Of a stretch of DNA of 64,000 nt, positions 18,401-27,298 are shown in pieces (position 1 is the first letter of the stretch; every line of letters starts with the position of its first letter). The DNA is from Carpediemonas membranifera (taxonomy: Eukaryota > Fornicata). A program made the translations under genes and the position numbers. Under the pieces are notes generated by a model that did no database searches, was not told where the DNA came from, and saw only the letters and a program-made list of their open reading frames with translations. The stretch covers positions 496,001-560,000 of the forward strand of contig JAHDYR010000025.1 of assembly GCA_019828565.1 (NCBI GenBank), given 5' to 3'.

Positions 18401-18470
18401 GCTGCTCTCGGTATTCGGGTGTAAGCTCGTAATCTTCGAGGTATAGCGCCGCAAATTCGAGCTCAAACAT
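15453..18470 (-). CDS. Large hypothetical protein with charged coiled-coil region
   Basis: 1005 residues, no family recognised. N-terminal ~180 residues are helical (FELEFAALYLEDYELTPEY onward), then an acidic patch, a nuclear-signal-like stretch (KKPVKHKTVSKNKRAKTD), a Glu/Arg-rich single helix of ~75 residues (about 270-345), a folded-looking middle (400-560, 600-760) with an Arg-rich RKRRSTAP patch, an acidic linker (GSDGEEDVDM) and a C-terminal ~200-residue region with several Cys. A nuclear role is plausible from the charge pattern. I start at 18470; an in-frame ATG at 18518 exists, but the bases between include a GTATGT...CAG that could be an intron or 5' leader. Confidence 0.7.
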   Translation of the reverse strand: MFELEFAALYLEDYELTPEYREQLNETVTNVVNYILGKYQSNSIEYVNVMNFMEDIEEGIIGDAELHAWDAMRSRLKLSSRDARQRMYEHYKQAIDKLPAPRHLKHFISLYELYRFNEVSSAWDYLTGAVSIADLERDISRLQQQLDGAEVDESADDAGWEGVFTEEELSGIFHFASQWTDRPLALTLPKIVSRTKDQEKEVTVQQLRDTIFSSDLAKKPVKHKTVSKNKRAKTDFEEPDELQPLRSSLMTAREVSRELEKQRKEREKEEREAERKAQEEEDRRARELAEEARLRAQREAEEFADRLLANADEAPRVKRIAQWDFARAGSDPYTPARFRLIGLDRVRHRGDPGPLTQAVILDPQDDRWVNNVLMVNLQQETAATRAGIVDALREVVLPFRNKAVAAIGADSQQQKLVQTACRQSVSLLRNDPNAARDVVDGLLDLTATLMAAVLEAMGPDAQANTFKRQQQTFVDHVVAQSVAMDAPELAGVNARERKRREDERREKEKQARAANRGLRKRRSTAPQTAQQLAGSRTLRAIGGVAVTPEEAANALAQLSYWPGLSSVLMPVDRTTATMLVTERLFKDASAKLHHTTSPSTVPELADLYKAVERRDDAVLALSYIREQLDQAHIAMRRDCLAHMYALVESSIEDIAGIPKARQLEARPTRHAAMLDWHGLQAEEDEDTAHRRAWGAFTDEVMRANVLASFDRILAANVEHRAPPPTGLFDDGSDGEEDVDMQPQEAQPTVKPKVEKSNDVIIPKGMRLDSPEAVALILRQAVDEAAEIEAAADMRPNNGEDEVLSALREAQEAWREMYVSNAGLRRAFSTTALHTNNATAQCRDAATYMGLPVAQDIYRKSVTQPCCTRSNNDRTTLSALMSRLGAIGITIAGEPAPSLHQIKVIRRQSNPADYGMLHFRADPEDDAAFGPVPKDHSAVNEMCNNALELTADAMKPVVQFIPVYAKGKKRPLIELDAISQMVPDILNKLKSIGQQRTEGLGVKEEP

Positions 18471-18842
18471 AATACCACCTGCTTTGGATAGTGGTAGACA
18501 TACTGAGAACGAAACCATGGGCGCGATCGTTCACTTTTAAATTCTTCGTTTCGTTGTCTCGTTGAACTCGTCATAGGTCATGCTCAACTGAGTCCTTTGG
18601 GCCCGGGATCGACTGGGTGAAGAGAGTGAACGTAGATGGTGATGTTAAAACCGAGCGGTTGGGGTCAGTTGCCGGATATTCCCGAGCCGCAAAGCGCGGG
18701 AATGTCTGAAAATGACACGAAATGAGCTCAGGCTAGTCTTGGCGGGCATATGCATTGAAAGAAACTGATTTGGCGTGTCAAATATTTGATCGCCTTTTGA
18801 TTGGTTGTCGTCGTCGTGGGCCCGTCACCTGACAGAAGAACA
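18471..18842. other. Divergent promoter region
   Basis: 372 bp between the large minus-strand gene and IscA2 on plus. AT-rich stretch near 18770-18800 (AAATATTTGATCG). No gene seen; both promoters must lie here. Confidence 0.5.
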
Positions 18843-19270
18843 ATGCTGAGCCTTTTCACTGCTAAACCCTTTTCCCTCCCTCTTTCTACATTCACCCGTC
18901 TTTTCAGTGTCGACGAAACTCCTTTCTATGGTTTGTATCGCCTCGTGGCACCCATTACTTAGTTTCTGACAACGCGTTCAAGAAGCTCTCGCAGATGACG
19001 GCTGATAACGACAAATTCCTTCGTGTTAAGGTCGAAGAAGGCGGCTGTGCCGGCCTCAAGTACTCTTTTGACCTCGATTCCGAAAAGTCGGAGGACGACA
19101 AGGTCGTCAAGCAGGACTCTGGCCCAGAGGTGCACGTCGACCCCTTCTCTCTTGCATTCCTTCAAGATGCGATGCTCGACTTCATCCAGGAGGACTTCAG
19201 GGAGTACTTCAAGATCGTCAACCCTCACGCCACGGCGACATGCTCGTGCGGCGAGTCCTACTCCGTTTAA
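18843..19270 (+). CDS. ISCA2: IscA2-type Fe-S cluster assembly protein, one intron
   Basis: 131 residues after removal of a 32-nt intron at 18931-18962 (GTTTGT ... TTACTTAG). A-type carrier that passes Fe-S clusters to target enzymes in the mitochondrion-related organelle. The HesB/IscA fold has its three cluster ligands: Cys58 in EEGGCAGLKYSF and Cys123/Cys125 in TCSCGESYSV, with the normal spacing of 64 residues. The first ~22 residues (MLSLFTAKPFSLPLSTFTRL) lack acidic residues and are rich in Ser/Thr with Lys and Arg, as expected of an organelle presequence. The first exon ends just after this presequence. Confidence 0.92.
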
Positions 19271-19417
19271 CATGTAAATATCGGCACATAGAGGAACATG
19301 AGAGCGATGTAGAGGCGACAGCTAGGCCTGGGTTGCCCAACGATTATTGGCATAAACTGCACGAAAACACAATCGTCTAAACACGCCAACGGGCTGATAT
19401 CTAGCCATTATAACAGC

Positions 19418-21151
19418 ATGAGCAAACGCGATGAGATCTTATTGACAGAGCGCGATCGTGTTTTAGCGTTTGAGCGAAGGAAAGAAGAGATCCGAGCAAA
19501 AATTGCTGCAGACCTGCTGGAAGAGAAGCAGCGCAATGAAGAACTGGAGAAACAAGCTATGGAGAAGAAATTGAATATGCTCAAGGAGATAGAGCGCGAG
19601 ATGAAGGTTGCTGAGCTCAATACGAAGTACCGTCTCCAGCGCGAGTTTCTCGAGGCCTGGCACGCGTTCACGGTCACACAGAGAGAACACATAGTACTAG
19701 CAGACAAGAAATACGCCTCAACTCTCCTCAGACGCTTCCTTAAGAAACGGCGAGCCTTCCGTGCCCATCAGAGACAGGACCACCTTGAGCAGGTAGAGAG
19801 CCGCATTGTCGAGAAAGCGCAGCACACAATCGCCCAGGGCACGACTAGAAGAGCTATGCAGGCCTGGTCCAAGGCGGCTCGGGCCTCGGTTACTGAGAAA
19901 GAGAGCCGCAGCGCCCGTGTCGACTGGACATCCAAGCTGGACAACCTGATCTCCCTCGTAGAGCAGCGGGAGGGGGTGATGCCACCCCGTTTGCCTGAGC
20001 AGACCCAGCAGAGAGAGACGCGTCCCCCGAGGACTCAGAGGCAGCGTGGGAGTGAGGCCCCTGAACAGCACCAGTCGGTCCCGGGACAGGCGGGGGAGGC
20101 GAGGGTGTCTAGACCACTGACCCGCCCTAAGGTGACTGTCACAGTCCCAAAGCCCTTCGCCCTCTCGTATACCAAGCGGAGGCCGAGTGCGGAGGGCGAG
20201 GGCGACGCAGCCCCGGGTGGGGCCACGGAGCAGGCCAAACCGGCTACCAGTCAGCGGCAGACGATCGCTTCAAGGGCGGAGAAGATGAAAGAGCACCGCG
20301 AGAAGGTACGGCAGCGGAGGTTAGAGCAGGAGGCCGAGCTCCAGGCCGAGATCGAGGCCGAGGCAGCAGAACAGAAGGCGAAGATGGCCGAGGACGCCAA
20401 GAAGAGGCGTGAGCAAAAAGCAAAGCGTGAGCGGGCCGCGGCTGCCCGGAAGAAGGAGGACGCCCTCGTATACACAACCAAGCTCCAGCTGAGGTTCGCA
20501 CGGTGGAGGAACTGGACCCACGCCATGGCCAAGGCGCAACGTGCGGCCGAGAAGTTCGACTCGACCCGACTCCAGCGGCGGGTTATGAGCCGTCTGGGGG
20601 TGTCTCTGATGTGGCGCCGGGAGGAGGAGCGCCAGGCGAAGATGGAGCGTGCCCGGGTGCTGCTGGCGCGGATGATGACCAGGAAGTATCTCCTGCTGCT
20701 CCGTGCGAACGTGGAGATCGCCCAGCTCTACTGGGGCCAGGCCGTCACCGTGCACCGCCGGTCTGCCCTCAAGGCAAACATGACGTGCTGGCATGAGTTC
20801 GCGCATGCTGAGACTGTCCGCAAGGAGGCTCGCCGCGCCCTGGACGAGCAGGAAGGGGCCCGTTACCGCCGCCGCCTGGTCCAGCTGTGGGCCCTGCGCC
20901 TGCTGTTCCACCGGGCCACGGCGACTCGGGCGACCCGCATGCTCGAGCGAGAAGTGGCCGAGTCGGTCGATTTTGTCAGGAGTCGGGCCCAAGGGGCGTG
21001 GGACGAGCTCATGCCGGCCCGGGGCGTCTGGGCAACGAGGGTCAGCCGAGAGTTCGAGCGGGGGCTGCCATTTATTGAGCTGAGTCACGCGGAGCTGCCG
21101 GTGGTGGACTATAGGCAGTACGGCATTAGTTTAGAGAAGCTGGGGCGGTAA
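19418..21151 (+). CDS. Coiled-coil protein with SFI1/CCDC191-like Trp repeats
   Basis: 577 residues. N-terminal charged helix (about 5-90), repeated motifs of aromatic plus basic residues spaced ~30 residues apart (REFLEAWHAF, RRAMQAWSKAA, RFARWRNWTHAM, KANMTCWHEFAH, LVQLWALRLLF), a Pro/Gln-rich linker (195-285) and a second long Glu/Arg/Ala coil (280-355). The pattern resembles SFI1 repeats, which bind centrin, as also found in CCDC191. A role at centrioles or basal bodies of a flagellated cell fits, but centrin binding is inferred only. Confidence 0.6.
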   Translation: MSKRDEILLTERDRVLAFERRKEEIRAKIAADLLEEKQRNEELEKQAMEKKLNMLKEIEREMKVAELNTKYRLQREFLEAWHAFTVTQREHIVLADKKYASTLLRRFLKKRRAFRAHQRQDHLEQVESRIVEKAQHTIAQGTTRRAMQAWSKAARASVTEKESRSARVDWTSKLDNLISLVEQREGVMPPRLPEQTQQRETRPPRTQRQRGSEAPEQHQSVPGQAGEARVSRPLTRPKVTVTVPKPFALSYTKRRPSAEGEGDAAPGGATEQAKPATSQRQTIASRAEKMKEHREKVRQRRLEQEAELQAEIEAEAAEQKAKMAEDAKKRREQKAKRERAAAARKKEDALVYTTKLQLRFARWRNWTHAMAKAQRAAEKFDSTRLQRRVMSRLGVSLMWRREEERQAKMERARVLLARMMTRKYLLLLRANVEIAQLYWGQAVTVHRRSALKANMTCWHEFAHAETVRKEARRALDEQEGARYRRRLVQLWALRLLFHRATATRATRMLEREVAESVDFVRSRAQGAWDELMPARGVWATRVSREFERGLPFIELSHAELPVVDYRQYGISLEKLGR

Positions 21152-21333
21152 CCCCGGCTGGTAAACGTCAACGTTCCTTTATCGTAGGGTGGAATTGGGT
21201 CGGTTGGGTGGAGAATTGGCGAGGAGACAACGTTTGGGCCCATTCATTGGTCACGTGAATGGCTCTACTGGCTGTTTAGAGCGGGTCGTGACGATGCAAG
21301 AAAAAAACTTAGACGACGACATAACCATCAGAC

Positions 21334-21843
21334 ATGCCCAATCTCATCGATGAGTGCATGACTTGGATAGAATCCATCGACATAGTGTTCTGGGGATCGC
21401 TTGGGCCAGCGTTTTCGATCAGTTTATGCATCCTCGGGGCAGCATGGGGGATTTGGAGCACAGGCAGCACGCTCATTGGCGCCTGCATCAGAAAGAGAGA
21501 AATATGGGTGAAGAACCTAATCTCCATCCTCCTCTGCGAGGCTATCGCCATCTATGGCGTTATTGAGACCATCTTCCTGATCACACACATCAAGTACCAG
21601 GCCGACGAGGAGTACAACCTCAACATCCGCAGGACGATGTACGGCTACCTCGCCTCGGGCCTGGGGACCGGCATTGGATGTGCGTCGGCCGGTGCGGCGG
21701 TCGGAATCCTTGGCGGATACGTCGCCATCAGCGATGCATGGAACAGGCACCTCTTTATCAAGTGTTTCATCGTAGAGGTGTTCGCTGAGGCCATCGGTGT
21801 GATGGCGTTGATTGTCGGCATTGTTAGCGCCGCTAGCGCTTAA
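21334..21843 (+). CDS. ATP6V0B: V-type proton ATPase proteolipid c'' (21 kDa)
   Basis: 169 residues with four membrane helices, two proteolipid hairpins. The first hairpin has LGAAWGIWSTGSTLIG and the family signature KNLISILLCEAIAIYGVIE, whose Glu in LLCEAIAIYG is the proton-carrying residue of c''. The second hairpin GLGTGIGCASAGAAVGILGG and VEVFAEAIGVMALIVGI carries a second Glu. This is the Vma16/ATP6V0B form rather than the shorter c subunit. It sits in the membrane rotor of the V-ATPase acidifying vacuoles and endosomes. Confidence 0.93.
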   Translation: MPNLIDECMTWIESIDIVFWGSLGPAFSISLCILGAAWGIWSTGSTLIGACIRKREIWVKNLISILLCEAIAIYGVIETIFLITHIKYQADEEYNLNIRRTMYGYLASGLGTGIGCASAGAAVGILGGYVAISDAWNRHLFIKCFIVEVFAEAIGVMALIVGIVSAASA

Positions 21844-21975
21844 GTCTGTCTGTACAGCGGTGTAAATCTTTCATTTCCAGCTGGGCGAGGGTTCCTGGGC
21901 AACAGTAGCGACATAGACTTCCAGAAGGGAGATTCCAGCACATACCGCCGCAGGTTAGTGCTCTTCTGCGAGGCG

Positions 21976-22560
21976 ATGGATCATCAAAAGAGAAAAGGGA
22001 AGGTCACGTACAGCAAGAACCTGAATCATGCCTATCAGGACAAGATACGTAAGCGGAAGGAGACAGCGCGCGACCAATCGATCAGCCTCATGAAATACAG
22101 ACGCGAACACGGTGGACGGCGGGAGAACTACTTAGAGCAGGTGAAATACCGCCATGCATACGCAGATGCTGCCACCTCCGGCGTTCAAGATGACGAGGAG
22201 TTCAAGAAGAACTTCAAGACGGAGGGGAGGTTCAAGATGCCTCAGAGCAAGCACAAGGCTCCAAAGGAGGTGAAGAAGAGCACGGCGAGACCGCCCGCTA
22301 AGTCTGATCCTCTATTCAGAGCCAAGAAGGAGGCTGAGCGCACGAAGGGCGACCGTGAACGCGCAAAGGAGCAGCGCGACCAAGAGAACGTCGAGATCGA
22401 AGGCCGCAAGCAGGAGTACAAGAAGCACCGCACCGCTGAGCAGAAGAAGATGGCGGCACGCAATGCTAGAGGCCAGCCCAGGCTCGGGTCGAGGATGGAG
22501 GTCATGCTCGGCCGGATCAAGCGGCGGATCGATGCGGACGACGACGACATGGCGCAGTAG
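21976..22560 (+). CDS. FYV7: FYV7-like rRNA-processing protein
   Basis: 194 residues, highly basic and helical. FYV7 (TAP26/CCDC59 in animals) belongs to the small-subunit processome and helps early 40S maturation in the nucleolus. Diagnostic is the C-terminal box ARGQPRLGSRMEVMLGRIKRRI (here in parts: RGQPRLGSRMEVML), matching the family's GQP-x-M/L-x2-x-I/M-E-x-LL-x-KI ending; an N-terminal RRENYLEQVKYRHAY box corresponds to the RKEYLKALK region. ATG at 21976; six extra in-frame codons upstream begin with a non-ATG codon. Other 40S/90S factors (NOP14, FCF2, SNU13) occur in the same window. Confidence 0.7.
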   Translation: MDHQKRKGKVTYSKNLNHAYQDKIRKRKETARDQSISLMKYRREHGGRRENYLEQVKYRHAYADAATSGVQDDEEFKKNFKTEGRFKMPQSKHKAPKEVKKSTARPPAKSDPLFRAKKEAERTKGDRERAKEQRDQENVEIEGRKQEYKKHRTAEQKKMAARNARGQPRLGSRMEVMLGRIKRRIDADDDDMAQ

Positions 22561-22672
22561 GCGGAGCATATTATAGCACTCATGTAAATGGCGGTTAAGG
22601 CGTCGCCTGGGCCTCTGTGAGAGCACACTGCTGGCATGGTATGTTTTGCCAGATTTGACCAGGCACAGTTCG

Positions 22673-25600
22673 ATGCTTCGTGGACGTGGCCGCATTTCCT
22701 CTGTGAGGAGAACTGGTGGGCGTAACACAAGCAATGTGAAGTATAAGAGCAACACACAGCCGTGTTGGAGCATACATTGCAAACAGTGCGCAGACGCCAT
22801 GAAGGATGTCGGTGGTCCGATCCTGTCTTCACTCACCGCCACGCATTACGTTATCCCAGACAAAAGTGCCATCGAAGCCTACACCTCTCTTTTCCAGCAC
22901 CAGCTTGTGACTGATGTTATTCTTTTGGCCTCCGTCCGCGACGCCTGCTCCAATACCGTCAAGGCGCGGGCTTTCAAGGACTCAGACCGCGAGCGACGTG
23001 TAGCCATCTTCTCCGATGACATAGACAGCAGCATTGCACACCCCCACGGGGCGACCCCCGAGGCGCGTGCCCTCTTCTCCGCACTGCACCTGGCAGACCA
23101 TCTGCGTCAGTCTAACGATGCTGTGCGCATCACCTTGCTCACAGCTACCCCGGATGCTGCTGAGTACGTCTCTGTGGCTTCCCCCGGCCCCGTGGCGGTG
23201 GGGACCGTGCCTGACTGGGTTGAGTCCCAGGAAGAGACCACACGGGAGGCCCTGCGGCCTCTAGTCGAGAGCACCAACGACAAGGACGGCCGGTGGACAT
23301 ATGAGCCCCACCTCGACGAGCAGAATGCCCTCGGCCTGGTCGAGTCGGGCGAGTTGGGGCGCGGTGTCCTCCGCGTCGCCCGCACCACGCCGTACTTCGG
23401 TACGGTGAGCACTGCCCTGCACGAGCAGCCCATTCTCATCGTCTCCAAGCGGGCTATGAACCGAGCGATGAACGGCGACAAGGTTGCCGTCCAGCTCCTG
23501 CCCGAGACCGAGTGGCGCGCCCCCAAGCCATCCATCGACGACAACTCAGAGAGCACCATGCCCACCAGCCAGCCGGTCGGCAAGGTCGTCGCCATCCTTG
23601 ACCCAGCCCGCCGCATGTTCTGCGGGTCGGTCGACCCAGAGACCATCTCCGGCAACTGGGCGCAGTTTCAGCCCGTCGCCCCGAATGTGCCGCGGCATAG
23701 GTTCTTCAGCAAAGTCATGTCCAGCCTCGTGGGCAAGAGAATCGTCGTATCGACCATACGCTGGGCTGCAGAGCACGCGATGCCCGACGGTCACTACTCT
23801 TACACCGTCGGGGCCAATGTCACAAAGCAGGCAGATCCAACCCGTTCTGACAGGGCCGGGGAGATCGGCGACACGTGGACCGAGAGCGAGGTCGTCCTCA
23901 TCGAGCACGGCATCCGGCACCACGCCCTGACAACGCCAGACATCGCCGCATGCCTCCCCCCTGAGGGCTACTACGGCGACCACGAGGGGAACAACCCCAC
24001 CGCCATGTTCGAGGCCGAGCGGGCCCAGCCCTACCGGGTCGACCTCTCGTCACGGCCCATCGCCAGCGTCGACCCGCCCGGGTGTGTGGACATCGACGAC
24101 GCCCTGCACGCGGCCCCACTTTCCGACCTGGTGGCAAGCGGGGCCTGGCTGCCGTGGGATGAGGCGACTATGGCCAAGGACGACGGCAGCTTTGTCGAGG
24201 TCGGAGTTCACATCGCCGACGTCTCGCACTTCGTCCACCCCGGGACCGCCGTCGACGCGGAGGCCGCCCTTCGCTGCACCTCGGTCTACTTCGTGGAGAA
24301 GCGCATCGATATGCTCCCCTCCCTCCTCACCACGGACGTGTGCTCTCTGCACGGGGCCTGGCGCGACGACATCCAGGGCTACCCCGGTGGCATCGAGACT
24401 GAGGGCCTGAGCCGGCTGGCGTTCAGTGCTCTCTTCCTCTTCGACATCAACACGGGCCGTCAGGTGGCTGAGCCCGTGTTCTCGAAGTCGGTCATCGCAT
24501 CAAAGGCCGAGCTCTCGTACGGAACCGCACAGAAGATGCTGGACGGTGAGCTGGTCGACGGCAAGCCCGTGGGGCCCCCTGGAGCTGCCGTTCGCACATC
24601 TCTCGACATGCTCTGGAAGCTCGCACAAAAACTGCGCGACTTCAGGGCCCAGGCTGGCGCCCTCAGTCTGGCCTCCGACGCGGTCAAGTTCGAGTTCAGC
24701 GAGGAGCTCGACAGGGGCACTAAGAAGCCCGTGGGGGTCCACGAATACCCCGCTGTCAACACACACAGCCTCGTCGAGGAGTTCATGCTGCTGGCGAACG
24801 GCGCGGTGGCCCAGAAGGTCTGGATGACGCTGCCCGGGACGGCCTTGCTGCGCCTCCACCCCCCGCCGAAGACAACGGCCCTGGATGAGCTCAACAAGCT
24901 GCTCGACACGAAGTATGGCGTGGTGCTCAACGGCGAGACCAACCTGCAGCTCGCCAACAGTCTGCGGGTGATCGAGACCAAGCTGCGCAAGACCATGGCG
25001 CCCGGCGACGCTGGGCGTGCGATGAAGCATATCAAGATCCTCGTCACACGGTGCATGTCGCTTGCCGTGTACTTCTCCTCGGGGGCACTCGGCGCAGGAC
25101 TGAGCAGAGCCCTGGAGGCCGCGTCATTCGACACAACACCGCCCCCGGAGTTCGCCCATTTCGGCCTGGCCGCGCCCATTTACACCCACTTCACTTCCCC
25201 GATCCGGAGATACGCAGATCTGATCGTCCATCGTCTCCTGGCTAGTTCTATCGGCGTGATGGACCAGGCCAGCCTCCCCCCGGATCACAGGGAGAGCATG
25301 AAGCTGCAGACCCTCGCCGACCGCATGAACGAGAGAAAGAAGCACGCGGACGATGCCGGGCGGGATAACAGTGCCAACACCATCGCCCTGATGTTCCGAA
25401 ACAACAAGGACATGGCCGGCAAGCCCGTCGCGGCGTGCGTCCTCTCCGTCCGGCCTGACGGGCTGGTGGTGATGATGCCTGACTACGGCGTCGAGGGCAA
25501 GGTGCCGACCAAGGGGACATACGACAGCAGGAGACAGAGTCTCACCGTGAACGGCCGGGAGATCAGTGTGTTCGACACCGTCACGGTCGTACCGCAGTGC

Positions 25601-25693
25601 GAGAAGACGCAGAGCTACCAGCTCAGGCTCAATATCACACTGGCGCAGGACGGGAAGCGCAAGGCTGCGACCACCGCGGGGGTGAAGAAGTGA
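22673..25693 (+). CDS. DIS3: Exosome ribonuclease DIS3/RRP44, PIN domain apparently degenerate
   Basis: 1006 residues. Catalytic 3'-5' exoribonuclease of the RNA exosome. Order: N-terminal segment with CR3-like cysteines (CWSIHCKQC), PIN-like domain (~50-190), two OB cold-shock domains (~225-420), the RNB domain (~455-820) and a C-terminal S1 domain (~890-985). The RNB active site is intact: SVDPPGCVDIDDALHA gives the cluster of catalytic Asp, and FTSPIRRYADLIVHR closes the domain. In the PIN region only the first acidic residue (VIPDKS) is obvious; the Glu, the ND and the TND positions seem replaced (VRDACSN, ATPEARAL, LLTATPDA). Endonuclease activity is therefore probably lost. ATG at 22673. 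Confidence 0.93.
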   Translation: MLRGRGRISSVRRTGGRNTSNVKYKSNTQPCWSIHCKQCADAMKDVGGPILSSLTATHYVIPDKSAIEAYTSLFQHQLVTDVILLASVRDACSNTVKARAFKDSDRERRVAIFSDDIDSSIAHPHGATPEARALFSALHLADHLRQSNDAVRITLLTATPDAAEYVSVASPGPVAVGTVPDWVESQEETTREALRPLVESTNDKDGRWTYEPHLDEQNALGLVESGELGRGVLRVARTTPYFGTVSTALHEQPILIVSKRAMNRAMNGDKVAVQLLPETEWRAPKPSIDDNSESTMPTSQPVGKVVAILDPARRMFCGSVDPETISGNWAQFQPVAPNVPRHRFFSKVMSSLVGKRIVVSTIRWAAEHAMPDGHYSYTVGANVTKQADPTRSDRAGEIGDTWTESEVVLIEHGIRHHALTTPDIAACLPPEGYYGDHEGNNPTAMFEAERAQPYRVDLSSRPIASVDPPGCVDIDDALHAAPLSDLVASGAWLPWDEATMAKDDGSFVEVGVHIADVSHFVHPGTAVDAEAALRCTSVYFVEKRIDMLPSLLTTDVCSLHGAWRDDIQGYPGGIETEGLSRLAFSALFLFDINTGRQVAEPVFSKSVIASKAELSYGTAQKMLDGELVDGKPVGPPGAAVRTSLDMLWKLAQKLRDFRAQAGALSLASDAVKFEFSEELDRGTKKPVGVHEYPAVNTHSLVEEFMLLANGAVAQKVWMTLPGTALLRLHPPPKTTALDELNKLLDTKYGVVLNGETNLQLANSLRVIETKLRKTMAPGDAGRAMKHIKILVTRCMSLAVYFSSGALGAGLSRALEAASFDTTPPPEFAHFGLAAPIYTHFTSPIRRYADLIVHRLLASSIGVMDQASLPPDHRESMKLQTLADRMNERKKHADDAGRDNSANTIALMFRNNKDMAGKPVAACVLSVRPDGLVVMMPDYGVEGKVPTKGTYDSRRQSLTVNGREISVFDTVTVVPQCEKTQSYQLRLNITLAQDGKRKAATTAGVKK

Positions 25694-25781
25694 TCGTGGT
25701 CAAATGAACATAAATTGCGGATTTAGCGAAAATTTAAGACGCAAACTCACGCCAAGTCATAAATGAAGCCGGCCAGCGTGC

Positions 25782-27104
25782 TCAGGCGTATTGGTTAATC
25801 CACAGCCCCTGGCGGTCCTCGGCGTCAAGGGTCCTACCGAGGTCGCCCTGGATGCCCGTGATCCTGGCGTTGCCAGCCTCGTCCTGGGCCATCTCAATAT
25901 CCGCCTTGATATCTGCGTTAAATCTATCAGGCCCCGCGACCAGCCCCACGCCCGGACTCGGCCTGAGCTCCCTCAGTCTCTCGTGCACGCGACGCACTAT
26001 AAGGTCGAGATCCTGGGCGGTGTTGAGGTTCGTGCGGGTGTTGTTGGCGATCCCGAGGCTGTAGTCGGGCGTGTAGTAGTCGTAGTACAGGTTGTTCGGG
26101 ATGCCGGCAGGAAGCGTCTTGTTAACACAGAGCGCCGTCTCGTACGCCCAGCAGCGAGCGCAGTTTCTCATCGTGTAGCCGCCTCCGCCGACGAGCATTG
26201 TGGGGATGTTGAAGGACTTGACGAAAGACACACACTCGCCGTGCCCGGCGATGGACAGGTTGAAGCAGCCGAGCCTGTCGTTCGCGAGGGAGTCAGCGCC
26301 GCACTGAAGCACGATGGCGCCGGGCCTAAAGTGCTCCATGACGTCACTGATGACCCGCTTGAAGAGGAACGTGTACGATGGGTCGTCCATGCCGTCGTTG
26401 AGCGGCACGTTGACGGCATACCCCGCGCCGGTGTCCACACCGACGTCCTCGAGGGCGCCGGTTTCTGGGAAGAAGTGGTCGCCGTACTTGTGGAAGGAGA
26501 CAGTCATCACGCGGTCGGTGGTTAAGAATGCCTCTTCTACGCCGTCGCCATGGTGGATGTCGATGTCGACGTAGAGCACGCGCGGAATGAACTTCAGCAG
26601 CTCCAGGATGCCCAGGACAATGTCGTTGGAGTAGCAGAAGCCGCTGGCCTCGCTCCTCTTGGCGTGGTGCATGCCACCCATCCAATTGATCGCGAGGTCG
26701 GCGTGCCCCGAGATGAGGTGGGCCGCCCCAGTTACTGTCCCGCCGCACGAGCGCTGGCAGTATGGGAAGATGTCGACCACGGCGGGGCAGTCCTCTGTGC
26801 CGATGTTGAACTCGTTAGATTCCTCGAACGTGGCGTTGCTGGGCGAGATCTTCTCCAGGAAGTCGACGTATTCCTTGGTGTGAAACTTCGTCATCTCTGC
26901 GTGGGATAGAAGTTCTGGATTGTAGATGGACATATCCTCGTGGAGGCCATAGTTCAAAACAAGCTCAAATGTGAGGCTAGCGCGAAACGGCTTCATGAAA
27001 TGGTTCGGGCCAAAGTAGTACTGCCCGAAATCGTTGTCATGGAAGTAACTCACCACACGCTTGCGTGTATTATCGCTTTCGTGGTCAAGTGATGCTGGCT
27101 GCAT
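25782..27104 (-). CDS. HDAC1: Class I histone deacetylase (RPD3/HDAC1 type)
   Basis: 440 residues. Zinc-dependent removal of acetyl groups from histone lysines in the nucleus. The class I fold runs from VSYFHDNDFGQYYFGPNH to about residue 375. Catalytic residues are all there: the His pair in WMGGMHHAKRSEASGFCY, zinc ligands in YVDIDIHHGDGVEEAF and the later Asp in QCGADSLANDRLGCFN, and the Tyr in GGGGYTMRN. Phrases such as TVSFHKYGDHFFPETG and LNDGMDD are typical of RPD3. The C-tail (380-440) is divergent. Convergent with DIS3 (89 bp between stops) and divergent from RPC34. Confidence 0.97.
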   Translation of the reverse strand: MQPASLDHESDNTRKRVVSYFHDNDFGQYYFGPNHFMKPFRASLTFELVLNYGLHEDMSIYNPELLSHAEMTKFHTKEYVDFLEKISPSNATFEESNEFNIGTEDCPAVVDIFPYCQRSCGGTVTGAAHLISGHADLAINWMGGMHHAKRSEASGFCYSNDIVLGILELLKFIPRVLYVDIDIHHGDGVEEAFLTTDRVMTVSFHKYGDHFFPETGALEDVGVDTGAGYAVNVPLNDGMDDPSYTFLFKRVISDVMEHFRPGAIVLQCGADSLANDRLGCFNLSIAGHGECVSFVKSFNIPTMLVGGGGYTMRNCARCWAYETALCVNKTLPAGIPNNLYYDYYTPDYSLGIANNTRTNLNTAQDLDLIVRRVHERLRELRPSPGVGLVAGPDRFNADIKADIEMAQDEAGNARITGIQGDLGRTLDAEDRQGLWINQYA

Positions 27105-27298
27105 GAATGAGAGACTGTCGTCTGCAGAGCAGTTTCAAGAGACACACAAAGTGCAGGTTATGCTCGGGTCGGAAAGGAGCCTGCAACACCGTCAGACAGG
27201 TATGACCACACACAGACAGCCTCTCCCACCTCAAGGATTGTTAGTGCAGTTTTAGAACTGTCTGCGCAGAACGTGGCCGACAATCGCGTCTGAGCATA

